Part shown: positions 51,098 to 57,397 of the stretch, piece by piece | Position numbering within the stretch: position 1 is the first letter of the stretch | Layout of the letters: every line of letters begins with the position of its first letter | NCBI GenBank assembly: GCA_046723645.1 | Contig: JBKOUY010000222.1 | Span: forward strand, 1-57,397 | DNA from: DASQUK01 sp046723645 | GTDB taxonomy: Bacteria > Actinomycetota > Acidimicrobiia > Acidimicrobiales > VFJN01 | Direction: 5' to 3' | DNA length: 57,397 bases | The notes under the pieces: model-generated | Databases searched by the model: none | What the model was told of the DNA's origin: nothing | Seen by the model: only the letters and a program-made list of their open reading frames with translations | Position numbers and translations under genes: made by a program

Positions 51098-52009
51098 CTA
51101 CTCGTCCCCCGGGCGGAAGTGGGGCGTCTCGTGGTGGTCGTGGACCCGGCGCTCGATCTCCTCCTCCTCGGCCAGCAGCCGCTCGAGCTCGGGGTCGGCC
51201 TCCTTGATGAGGGGCTCGTGCTCGGCCGGCTCCTGCGCCTCGGGGACCTCGGCGGGGCGGCGCCTGCCCGCGGCCGACGACACGACCCGACGGCCGCCGG
51301 CGGGGGCGCCGGCGCCGGACGTCTCGCCCACGGCCATCGCCGCCTCGCGGGAGATCTTGTCCTCGCTCTGCGACTTGTAGGGCAGCACATCGCCCTTGTA
51401 GAGCCACACCTTCACGCCGATGCGCCCGGCGGTCGTGCGGGCCTCACGGAAGCCGTAGTCGATGTCGGCCCGGAGGGTGTGCCGGGGCACCCGGCCCTCG
51501 AGGTAGCTCTCGGTGCGCGCCATCTCGGACCCGCCCAGCCGGCCCGAGCACTGCACCTGGATGCCCTGCGCGCCGGCCTTCTGGGCGTTCTGCACGGCCC
51601 GCTTCATCGCTCGGCGGAAGGCGACCCGGGCCGACAGCTGGTCGGCCACGCCCTGCGCGATGAGTGCGGCGTCGAGCTCGGGTTGCTTGATCTCCTGGAT
51701 GTTGAGCTGCACCTTCGGGTTGCCGGTGATCTTGGCCAGGCCCGCGCGCAGGCGGTCGGCCTCACTGCCCCGCCGCCCGATGACGATGCCCGGGCGGGCG
51801 GTGTGGACGTCGATGCGCAGGCGATCCCGGGTGCGCTCGATCTCGACCCGGCTGATGGCGGCGTGGGGCAGCTCGCTCATCAGGTAGTCCCGGATCTTCC
51901 AGTCCTGGATGACGTTGTCGCTGTACTCGTCGCGGTCGGCGAACCAGCGCGACTTCCAGTCGGTCGTGACGCCGAGCCGGAAGCCGTAGGGGTTGACTTT
52001 CTGACCCAT
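51098..52009 (-). CDS. rpsC: 30S ribosomal protein S3 with acidic C-terminal extension
   Basis: The 303-residue protein has the KH domain (VIGRRGSEADRLRAGLAKITG) and the S3 C-terminal domain to about residue 225 (VKVWLYKGDVLPYK). About 75 further residues are charged, ending LLAEEEEIERRVHDHHETPHF. Usual S3 is 210-270 residues. S3 forms part of the mRNA entry helicase. It abuts rplP and overlaps rplV. Confidence 0.97.
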   Translation of the reverse strand: MGQKVNPYGFRLGVTTDWKSRWFADRDEYSDNVIQDWKIRDYLMSELPHAAISRVEIERTRDRLRIDVHTARPGIVIGRRGSEADRLRAGLAKITGNPKVQLNIQEIKQPELDAALIAQGVADQLSARVAFRRAMKRAVQNAQKAGAQGIQVQCSGRLGGSEMARTESYLEGRVPRHTLRADIDYGFREARTTAGRIGVKVWLYKGDVLPYKSQSEDKISREAAMAVGETSGAGAPAGGRRVVSSAAGRRRPAEVPEAQEPAEHEPLIKEADPELERLLAEEEEIERRVHDHHETPHFRPGDE

Positions 52010-52761
52010 TACTTTTCCTCCTCGGCGGGGTCGTCGGCCTCGGGCTCTTCTGCCTCGTCGTCCGTCGCCTCGTCAGCGGCCGGCTCGTCTGCCTCGTCGT
52101 CCGTCGCCTCATCAGCGGCCGGCTCAGCGGCCTCCTCGGCCTCTGCCGCTTCTGCCTCCTCGACCATCTCGTCGGTGGGCTCGCCGCCCGCCTCGGTGGT
52201 CTCGTCGGTCTCGGCCTCCGGCGCTTCCTCGGTGGGTTCCTGCTCCTCGCTCGGCTCCGCGGTCACCGCCTCACCGCGGCTGCGGGCGACGCGGGCCCGG
52301 CGCGACTCCTGCGCTCGACGTCCACGCCGCCGGCCGGCGGTGGCGGCGCTGCCCCGGGCCTGCCGGGCCTCGACGCGGGCCGCCATCTCCTCGGGCATGG
52401 GGCTGACGATGATCGTGATGTGGCAGGTGCGCTTGCGGATGCGCGTGGCGCGCCCCCGGGCACGCGGGCGCCAGCGCTTGAGCGTCGGCCCCTCGTCGGC
52501 ATAGCAGGCGGCCACGTACAGGCTGTCGCCGTCGAGCTCGTCGTTGTGCTCGGCGTTGGCGACGGCCGAGTTGAGCACCTTTGCGACGACCACGCTCGGG
52601 CCCCGCTCGGTGAACTGCAGGACCTCGGTGGCCTCGCTCACCGGCAGACCCCGGATGAGGTCGAGCACGGCACGCGCCTTGGTCGCCGAGAACCGGGCGA
52701 AGCGCATCTGCGCGCGCGTGCCCGACCGCTCGTTGGTTTTGGTGCCGACCGCGGTGGCCAT
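52009..52761 (-). CDS. rplV: 50S ribosomal protein L22 with long basic-then-acidic tail
   Basis: Residues 1-125 are L22 (RFSATKARAVLDLIRGLPV, LKRWRPRARGRATRIRKRTCHITIIV). Residues 130-165 are arginine-rich and residues 166-250 are Glu/Asp/Ala-rich. The acidic part contains a 13-residue tandem repeat (EPAADEATDDEAD type) encoded at 52049-52125. E. coli L22 has 110 residues, so this copy is more than doubled. Such tails occur in some actinobacterial L22 proteins. The role is unknown. Confidence 0.96.
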   Translation of the reverse strand: MATAVGTKTNERSGTRAQMRFARFSATKARAVLDLIRGLPVSEATEVLQFTERGPSVVVAKVLNSAVANAEHNDELDGDSLYVAACYADEGPTLKRWRPRARGRATRIRKRTCHITIIVSPMPEEMAARVEARQARGSAATAGRRRGRRAQESRRARVARSRGEAVTAEPSEEQEPTEEAPEAETDETTEAGGEPTDEMVEEAEAAEAEEAAEPAADEATDDEADEPAADEATDDEAEEPEADDPAEEEK

Positions 52762-52764
52762 GGA

Positions 52765-53049
52765 TCAGCGCCTCCCCCGCGCCGTGCGCTCCTGGCCGGC
52801 GTGGTACCGGAACGTGCGGGTGGGTGCGAACTCGCCCAGCTTGTGCCCGACCATCGACTCGGTGACGTACACGGGCACGTGCTTGCGGCCGTCGTGGACG
52901 GCCACGGTGTGGCCGACCATGTCGGGGATGATCGTCGAGCGGCGCGACCAGGTCTTGATGACCTTCTTCTCGCCCTTGGCGTTGAGCTCGTCGACCTTGC
53001 GGAGCAGGTGGTCGTCGACGAACGGGCCCTTCTTCAGCGAACGCGGCAT
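52765..53049 (-). CDS. rpsS: 30S ribosomal protein S19
   Basis: The 94-residue protein shows MPRSLKKGPFVDDHLLRKVDELN and MVGHKLGEFAPTRTFRYHAG, both diagnostic. It lies in the small subunit head beside S13. It is four bases from rplB and three bases from rplV. Confidence 0.98.
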   Translation of the reverse strand: MPRSLKKGPFVDDHLLRKVDELNAKGEKKVIKTWSRRSTIIPDMVGHTVAVHDGRKHVPVYVTESMVGHKLGEFAPTRTFRYHAGQERTARGRR

Positions 53050-53053
53050 GGGG

Positions 53054-53890
53054 TTACCTCCGCGCGCCGCGGGTACGGCGGCGGCGCACGATGAGCTTGT
53101 TGGACTGCTTGTTCTTCGGACGTGTGCGGCCCTCGGTCTTGCCCCAGGGCGACACCGGGTGGCGTCCACCGGAGGACTTGCCTTCGCCGCCACCGAGGGG
53201 GTGGTCGACGGGGTTCATGGCCACGCCGCGGGTCTGCGGACGGACGCCCTTCCAGCGGTTGCGCCCGGCCTTGCCCACCTTGACCAGCTCGTGCTCGGGG
53301 TTGCCCACCTCGCCGACCGTGGCGCGGCAGTCGATCGACACCCGGCGCATCTCGGTCGACGGCAGGCGCAGTGTGGCGTACGCACCCTCCTTGGCCAACA
53401 GCACGACCGACGACCCTGCCGAGCGGGCCATCTTGCCGCCGGCGCCGGGCTTGAGCTCGACGTTGTGCACGGTGGTGCCCACGGGGATGTAGCGCAGAGG
53501 CAGGGCGTTGCCGGGACGGATCTCGGAGCCCTGGCCCGACTGCAGCACGTCGCCGACGCCGACGTCGCGGGGCGCCAGGATGTAGCGCTTCTCGCCGTCG
53601 AGGTAGTGCAGCAGTGCGATGCGGCACGACCGGTTGGGGTCGTACTCGATGGCGGCCACCTTGGCAGGAACGCCGTCCTTGTTGCGGCGGAAGTCGACCA
53701 CCCGGTACCGCTGCTTGTGGCCGCCGCCGCGGTGGCGCGCCGTCTTGCGGCCGTGGACGTTGCGCCCGCCGCTGGCGGGCTTCTTGTCGACCAGCGACCG
53801 CTCGGGGCCGGTGCGGGTCAGCTCGGAGAAGTCCGCGACCGTCTGGAACCGGCGGCCGGGGCTGGTGGGCTTGCGCTTGCGGAGTGCCAT
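53054..53890 (-). CDS. rplB: 50S ribosomal protein L2
   Basis: The 278-residue protein has the OB-fold and SH3-like domains with AGSSVVLLAKEGAYATLRLPSTEMR. The conserved GVAMNPVDHPLGGGEGKSSGG near the C-terminus has the histidine linked to peptidyl transferase function. Order and length are normal. Confidence 0.98.
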   Translation of the reverse strand: MALRKRKPTSPGRRFQTVADFSELTRTGPERSLVDKKPASGGRNVHGRKTARHRGGGHKQRYRVVDFRRNKDGVPAKVAAIEYDPNRSCRIALLHYLDGEKRYILAPRDVGVGDVLQSGQGSEIRPGNALPLRYIPVGTTVHNVELKPGAGGKMARSAGSSVVLLAKEGAYATLRLPSTEMRRVSIDCRATVGEVGNPEHELVKVGKAGRNRWKGVRPQTRGVAMNPVDHPLGGGEGKSSGGRHPVSPWGKTEGRTRPKNKQSNKLIVRRRRTRGARR

Positions 53891-53899
53891 CGCGGAGCC

Positions 53900-54190
53900 T
53901 CAGTCCTGGAACAGGTCGATCGAATCGCCCTCGACGAGGGTGACGATCGCCCGCTTGGTGTCGGGACGCCGGCCGTAGGTGAACGTGCGCCGGTTGCGCT
54001 TGCGCTTCCCGGGGCGGTTCAGGGTGTTCACCTTGGCGACCTTGACGCCGAAGATCTCCTGCACGGCGTCGCGGATCTGCGGCTTGGACGCGTCGGGGTG
54101 GACAGTGAACGTGTAGACGCCCTCCTCCATGAGGGCGTACGACTTCTCGCTCACGACGGGGGCGACGATGATGTCGCGGGCATCGGTCAC
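53900..54190 (-). CDS. rplW: 50S ribosomal protein L23
   Basis: The 96-residue protein shows IIVAPVVSEKSYALMEEGVYTF and VKVAKVNTLNRPGKRKRNRRT. L23 is the docking site for trigger factor and SRP at the tunnel exit. It overlaps the rplD stop by four bases. Confidence 0.98.
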   Translation of the reverse strand: MTDARDIIVAPVVSEKSYALMEEGVYTFTVHPDASKPQIRDAVQEIFGVKVAKVNTLNRPGKRKRNRRTFTYGRRPDTKRAIVTLVEGDSIDLFQD

Positions 54191-54873
54191 TCTTCGCTCC
54201 CCTCGGTGGTGTCGGCGTCGGTCGTGTCGGCCGCGGGGGCGTCGGTGGCCTTGGTTTCACCGGCGTGTCCGCCGGGCAGCGACGCCCGGGTGAAGACCAC
54301 CCAGTCGCTGACGAGCACGTCGTAGGCGTTGAGCTCGCCGGTGGACAGGATGTGGACGTCGGGTAGGTTCCGGAGGCTCTTCCAGGCCGCCTCGTCCTCG
54401 CGGGTGAGCACGACCAGGACCCGGCCGTCGACCTTGATCGACGAGAGGATCTCGATCGCCCGCTTGGTGCTGGGAGTGTCGATGCCCCAGTCGTCGAGCA
54501 CCTTGACCTTGTCGTCGGCCATCCGGTCGGACAGCGCTGACGCCAGCGCCAGCCGGATCATCTTGCGGGGCGTGCGCTGGGCGTAGCTGCGGGGCTTGGG
54601 CCCGAGGGCAACCCCGCCGCCCCGCCACTGCGGCGACCGGATCGAGCCCTGGCGGGACCGGCCCGTGCCCTTCTGGCGCCAGGGCTTGGCGCCACCGCCC
54701 CGCACCTCGGCGCGCGTCTTGGTCGACTGGGTGCCGGCCCGGCGGGCCGCCAGTTGGGCGGTCACCACCTGGTGCATGACCGGGATGTTTGGCTCCACGC
54801 CGAACAGGGCGTCGTCGAGGTCGACGGACCCCGAGGCCCGGCCGGTGGGCTTGGTCAGCTTGAGCGTCGCCAT
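54187..54873 (-). CDS. rplD: 50S ribosomal protein L4
   Basis: The 228-residue protein has the tunnel loop TKTRAEVRGGGAKPWRQKGTGRSRQGSIRSPQWRGGG and ends in an acidic threonine-rich tail. L4 can regulate its own operon in enterobacteria. ATG 54873 lies one base after the rplC stop. Confidence 0.97.
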   Translation of the reverse strand: MATLKLTKPTGRASGSVDLDDALFGVEPNIPVMHQVVTAQLAARRAGTQSTKTRAEVRGGGAKPWRQKGTGRSRQGSIRSPQWRGGGVALGPKPRSYAQRTPRKMIRLALASALSDRMADDKVKVLDDWGIDTPSTKRAIEILSSIKVDGRVLVVLTREDEAAWKSLRNLPDVHILSTGELNAYDVLVSDWVVFTRASLPGGHAGETKATDAPAADTTDADTTEGSEE

Positions 54874-54874
54874 G

Positions 54875-55531
54875 TCAGGCCCCCTTGCCCTTGGCATCGG
54901 CCTTGGCGGCGTCGCGGACGAGGACGACGGAGCCCTTGGGGCCTGGCACCGAGCCCTTGACCAGCAGCAGGTCGCGTTCGGCGTCGGCCTGGACGACGGT
55001 CAGATTGAGGGTGGTCGTCTTCTGGCCACCGGATCGGCCCGCCATGCGGGTGCCCCGGAAGACCCGCGAGGGCGTGGCCGCCCCGCCGATCGAGCCGGGG
55101 GCACGGTGCACGCGATGGGTGCCGTGGCTGGCGCCGAGGCCGCCGAACCCGTGGCGCTTCATGACGCCGGAGGTTCCCTTGCCCTTGCTCACCGACGTGA
55201 CGTCGACCAGCTCGCCCTGCGACAGCAGGTCCACTCCGATCTCCTGGCCCACCTCGTAGTCACTGACGTCGTCGAGGCGCAGCTCGACCAGCTTGACCCC
55301 GGGCTCGACCCCCGCACGCTCGAACTGGCCGGCGATGGGCTTGGTGAGCTTGGAGGCCTTCTTCTGCCCGAAGGTCACCTGGAGCGCGCTGTACCCGTCG
55401 CGCTCGTGCGTCTTGACCTGGACCACGCGGCACGGCCGCACGCGCAGGACGGTGACCGGGACGACGTGGTTGTCGTCGTCCCAGACCTGCGTCATGCCGA
55501 CCTTCTCGCCGACGATCGCTCTAGTGGCCAT
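54875..55531 (-). CDS. rplC: 50S ribosomal protein L3
   Basis: The 218-residue protein shows AIVGEKVGMTQVWDDDN, KGKGTSGVMKRHGFGG and SHGTHRVHRAPGSIG, all characteristic of L3. It is the first gene of the S10-type operon here, because rpsJ lies 1.1 kb away. ATG 55531 lacks a strong ribosome binding site, and an in-frame GTG at 55561 is an alternative start. Confidence 0.97.
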   Translation of the reverse strand: MATRAIVGEKVGMTQVWDDDNHVVPVTVLRVRPCRVVQVKTHERDGYSALQVTFGQKKASKLTKPIAGQFERAGVEPGVKLVELRLDDVSDYEVGQEIGVDLLSQGELVDVTSVSKGKGTSGVMKRHGFGGLGASHGTHRVHRAPGSIGGAATPSRVFRGTRMAGRSGGQKTTTLNLTVVQADAERDLLLVKGSVPGPKGSVVLVRDAAKADAKGKGA

Positions 55532-55566
55532 GGGGGTGCGCGTCTTTCTGTGGCTTGTCACGCGAA

Positions 55567-55597
55567 CGCTCCGCTCGGGAGTCCCCCCGGCGGAGCG
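55567..55597 (-). other. Stem-loop in the rplC leader
   Basis: CGCTCCGC (55567-55574) and GCGGAGCG (55590-55597) form an 8-base stem 36 bases before the rplC ATG. A 16-base perfect palindrome (GGCCCTGCGCAGGGCC, 55687-55702) lies near the predicted transcript start. The leader is therefore structured and could carry ribosomal-protein feedback. Confidence 0.5.
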
Positions 55598-55707
55598 CGT
55601 CTGTCGGTTGTGCCGCGCGGTTCCCGGCGACGCGGGCCTGCACGGACGTCAGTTGGGACGGGACATGCCTGCGCGAGCCGAGCGGCGGCCCTGCGCAGGG
55701 CCAGACA

Positions 55708-55737
55708 AATATAGCGACGTCCTGGTACGGGGTCCAA
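55708..55737 (-). promoter_or_regulatory. Strong promoter of the rplC (S10-type) operon
   Basis: Reading leftward, TTGGAC (55737-55732) and TATATT (55713-55708) are 18 bases apart, the best promoter match in the window. It gives an untranslated leader of roughly 170 bases before rplC. Confidence 0.75.
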
Positions 55738-55805
55738 CCTGGGCGAACGGGCCCTGACCCGATTCCGCCCGGCCGGGGCAGCCCGAGCCGGTAGCCTCCG
55801 CGCCC

Positions 55806-55985
55806 ATGGCTTTCGGACGACGAAAGCACGACGGCACCAAGAATCGAGACCCGTTCGAGCACCTGGCCGACGAGCGCCGCGCCGCCGAGTCGGGCGAACC
55901 GTGGTTCCTGGCGACCGACGACGGCCCCGAGCTCGACGTCGACGCTGGGATCTCGTCCAACCTGCGCGACGAGGATCTCGAGTAA
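55806..55985 (+). CDS. Small acidic protein of unknown function (59 aa)
   Basis: The frame MAFGRRKHDGTKNRDPF... to ...SSNLRDEDLE begins eight bases after a TAGCCT -10 box, so it may be leaderless. Codon third positions are mostly G or C as in real genes here. The protein has a basic start and an acidic C-terminal half, with no membrane segment. It is encoded opposite to the ribosomal operons, about 70 bases from the divergent rplC promoter. I do not recognise a family. Confidence 0.6.
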   Translation: MAFGRRKHDGTKNRDPFEHLADERRAAESGEPWFLATDDGPELDVDAGISSNLRDEDLE

Positions 55986-56267
55986 CACCGGCCGGATCCG
56001 GGCCCGGTCGCTCCCCCGCGCGCCCCGCCGCCGCGAGTCGACCTGGACGTTCTGTCACGCACGCCGGCGGCACGCAGGGCGTTTCGCCTCGCGATCGCTA
56101 GCAGCGGAGATCGAAGTGCCCTATGGTCGCGGGTTGACGCTCGAGGCCGCTACGAAATCGGTGCCCGCTTCGATTACCTGTACGTACAAGCGTCGACCGA
56201 CGGGGGGACCACCGCGACAGAGCCCGACGGCAACGCGGTCGGCTGACCCACAGAACGACAGCACGGC
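55986..56267. other. Non-coding part of the rpsJ-rplC gap
   Basis: No gene with a credible start was found. A perfect 10-base palindrome, TGTACGTACA, lies at 56179-56188. A stop-free stretch ending near 56246 has plausible codons but no start codon, so it was not called. Confidence 0.4.
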
Positions 56268-56320
56268 GTGTCGCCCGGGCCGGGAACCGGCCCGGGCGAC
56301 ACATCCGTCAAAACGGATGT
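56268..56320. terminator. Tandem strong hairpins between rpsJ and rplC
   Basis: A perfect 16-base stem with a GAA loop spans 56268-56302 (arms GTGTCGCCCGGGCCGG and CCGGCCCGGGCGACAC). A second stem, ACATCCGT-caaa-ACGGATGT, follows at 56301-56320. They lie downstream of rpsJ on the minus strand and just before the small gene on the plus strand. They should stop rpsJ transcripts from entering rplC. Confidence 0.75.
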
Positions 56321-56570
56321 GACACGAGGAGGCCGGCGCCTGGCCATGATGATCGGCTCGACGCTGCTGGTCGCGCTCAGTGCCATGGCGTGGGGGGACC
56401 CCGACGAGGCGGTGGATGGGCACACGCCCGAGCGATCCGGCCAGCCGAGCACCCAGCCCTCGGACGAGCGGCCGGACACGCCGCCCCCGGCTGAGGCGGA
56501 CCCGCCGCTGCGGCGACCCAAGCCCGGCGTGCCGCTCTCGGTCACCCCGCCGCCCAGCAAGCCACCCTGA
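56319..56570 (+). CDS. Small exported or membrane-anchored proline-rich protein (about 83 aa)
   Basis: The product has a basic start (TRGGRR), a hydrophobic segment (LAMMIGSTLLVALSAMAWG) and a long acidic, proline-rich tail ending TPPPSKPP. This fits a signal peptide or single anchor with an extracytoplasmic tail. Third codon positions are almost all G or C, which supports coding. The start is uncertain: GTG 56319 gives a better signal peptide, while ATG 56346 has a GAGGAGG site slightly too far upstream. No family is recognised. Confidence 0.5.
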   Translation: MTRGGRRLAMMIGSTLLVALSAMAWGDPDEAVDGHTPERSGQPSTQPSDERPDTPPPAEADPPLRRPKPGVPLSVTPPPSKPP

Positions 56571-56653
56571 TTCCCGCCGCGGTTCTGGTGGCCCGGGCAA
56601 CCAATCCCGCGGCAGGTTTCCGGGCCCGGGCCGGACCCGCCTCGTCCGCCGGG

Positions 56654-56974
56654 CTACGCCTGCTGGATCTTGATCTCGATGTCGACGCCGGCGGGCAGCT
56701 CGATGCGCTGCAGGGAGTCGACGGTCTTCGGGCTCGGCTCGAGGATGTCGAGGAGCCGCTTGTGGACACGCATCTCGAAGTGCTCGCGGCTGTCCTTGTC
56801 CTTGTGCGGCGAGCGGATCACCGTGTAGCGGTGCTTCTCGGTGGGCAACGGGATCGGCCCCCGGATCGTCGCCTGGGTGCGCAGCACGGTCTCGACGATC
56901 TTCTTCGTCGACTGGTCGATGACCTCGTGGTCGTACGCCTTCAGGCGGATGCGGATCTTCTGCTTGTCAGCCAT
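56654..56974 (-). CDS. rpsJ: 30S ribosomal protein S10
   Basis: The 106-residue protein shows KIRIRLKAYDHEVIDQSTKKIVETV, GPIPLPTEKHRYTVIRSPH and HFEMRVHKRLLDI. S10 also serves in transcription antitermination with NusB. ATG 56974 is preferred to a longer reading. A possible promoter with TAGCCT at 57027-57022 lies upstream on the minus strand, after the tuf terminator. Here rpsJ stands apart from rplC, unlike the usual S10 operon. Confidence 0.97.
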   Translation of the reverse strand: MADKQKIRIRLKAYDHEVIDQSTKKIVETVLRTQATIRGPIPLPTEKHRYTVIRSPHKDKDSREHFEMRVHKRLLDILEPSPKTVDSLQRIELPAGVDIEIKIQQA

Positions 56975-57147
56975 CTCACGCTCGCTTGTCAAGGAACGGT
57001 CGCCCGAGCGACGGAGGAGTCAGGCTACCGACTGCCCCCGTGAACCCGCCACCTCACGCCCACGCAGCGAGCCGAACAGGCCTCAACGGCCGGCCCGATT
57101 CGAACATCGCGAGGGAGGGGGGCCGCGGGTGGCGCTGAGGATGCGGC

Positions 57148-57181
57148 ACCGCTGTCGGCGCCTAGCAGCGCCGACAGCGGT
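57148..57181 (-). terminator. Terminator hairpin after tuf
   Basis: ACCGCTGTCGGCGC and GCGCCGACAGCGGT form a perfect 14-base stem around CTAGCA, about 50 bases after the tuf stop. No T tract follows. Confidence 0.75.
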
Positions 57182-57231
57182 AGGTACCGCACCCGGAGGC
57201 GACAGGACCCGCTGTCCCGCCGGGACGGCTA

Positions 57232-57397
57232 TCACTTGAGGATCTTCGTCACTCTCCCGGAGCCGACGGTGCGGCCGCCTTCGCGGATGGCGAAGAGGAG
57301 TCCTTCGTCCATGGCGATGGGGGCGATGAGTTCGACGGTCATGTTGGTGTTGTCGCCGGGCATGCACATCTCGACGCCGTCGGGGAGTTCGATGGTG
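57232..57397 (-). CDS. tuf: Elongation factor Tu, C-terminal end (cut by window edge)
   Basis: The minus strand encodes LPDGVEMCMPGDN, then MTVELIAPIAMDEGLLFAIREGGRTVG and a final SGRVTKILK before TGA. This is the end of domain 3 of EF-Tu, which binds aminoacyl-tRNA and delivers it to the ribosome. The rest of the gene lies beyond the window. It lies upstream of rpsJ, as in many bacteria. Confidence 0.97.
   Translation of the reverse strand, partial: TIELPDGVEMCMPGDNTNMTVELIAPIAMDEGLLFAIREGGRTVGSGRVTKILK

Noticed and set aside
56116..56322. Open frames around 56.1-56.3 kb, including a GTG frame of 68 codons and a stop-free frame ending near 56246
   Set aside because: The first has irregular third-position bias and runs through the terminator hairpins. 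The second has no usable start codon.
57083..57367. Minus-strand frame of 94 codons at the right edge
   Set aside because: It is an out-of-frame shadow of the tuf C-terminus.

Overview
The window is very GC-rich DNA with dense genes, many GTG starts and stop/start overlaps. It looks like the chromosome of an actinobacterium, most likely of the Acidimicrobiia. The reasons are the gene order (rpsI-rplM, alpha operon and spc-S10 operon together; groES-groEL beside tsaD-rimI-tsaB-tsaE and alr-nnr-acpS), a GuaB3-type IMP dehydrogenase relative, an LpqY-SugABC-like sugar importer, and a zinc-free S4 protein beside zinc-ribbon S14 and L36. The species cannot be named from the sequence alone. No tRNA, rRNA, CRISPR array, insertion sequence or prophage was seen.

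Layout. 1-8.7 kb: guanine nucleotide synthesis (guaA and guaB3 on minus, guaB on plus) around a PLP decarboxylase, then a Nudix hydrolase, a 57-residue small protein, Maf and a tRNA-dihydrouridine synthase. 8.7-13.1 kb: a complete LpqY-SugABC-type ABC importer on minus. 13.1-15.1 kb: an SRPBCC protein and MerR regulator operon behind a classic MerR-type promoter, then a DUF2461 gene. 15.2-20.2 kb: groEL-groES with CIRCE, then the t6A genes tsaD, tsaB and tsaE with rimI. 20.2-24.9 kb: an accessory block with an active and a degenerate M24 peptidase homologue, a cytochrome P450 and an S58 (DmpA/NylC-like) hydrolase. 24.9-32.7 kb: alr, nnr, acpS, a giant glmS-like gene and glmM. 32.8-38.2 kb: rpsI-rplM, truA, and rplQ-rpoA-rpsD-rpsK-rpsM-rpmJ-infA. 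38.4-42.8 kb: a plus-strand module of PhoD phosphatase, response regulator, histidine kinase and PepSY protein, inserted where map normally abuts infA. 42.8-55.5 kb: map-adk-secY and the whole spc and S10 ribosomal operons. 55.5-57.4 kb: a 1.1 kb gap with two small plus-strand genes and strong hairpins, then rpsJ and the 3' end of tuf.

Working together: GlmS and GlmM make precursors of UDP-GlcNAc, and Alr supplies D-alanine, for cell wall synthesis. TsaB/D/E make the universal tRNA modification t6A. GuaA, GuaB and GuaB3 serve GMP supply. The two-component pair probably controls itself and the PepSY gene through a shared operator. The strongest unusual points are the 1155-residue GlmS-like protein, the matched TTCAG direct-repeat promoters of the two-component module, the M24 enzyme/pseudoenzyme pair, an apparent CTG start for infA, the nested operators before groES, charged tails on L22 and L30, and an interrupted S10 operon.
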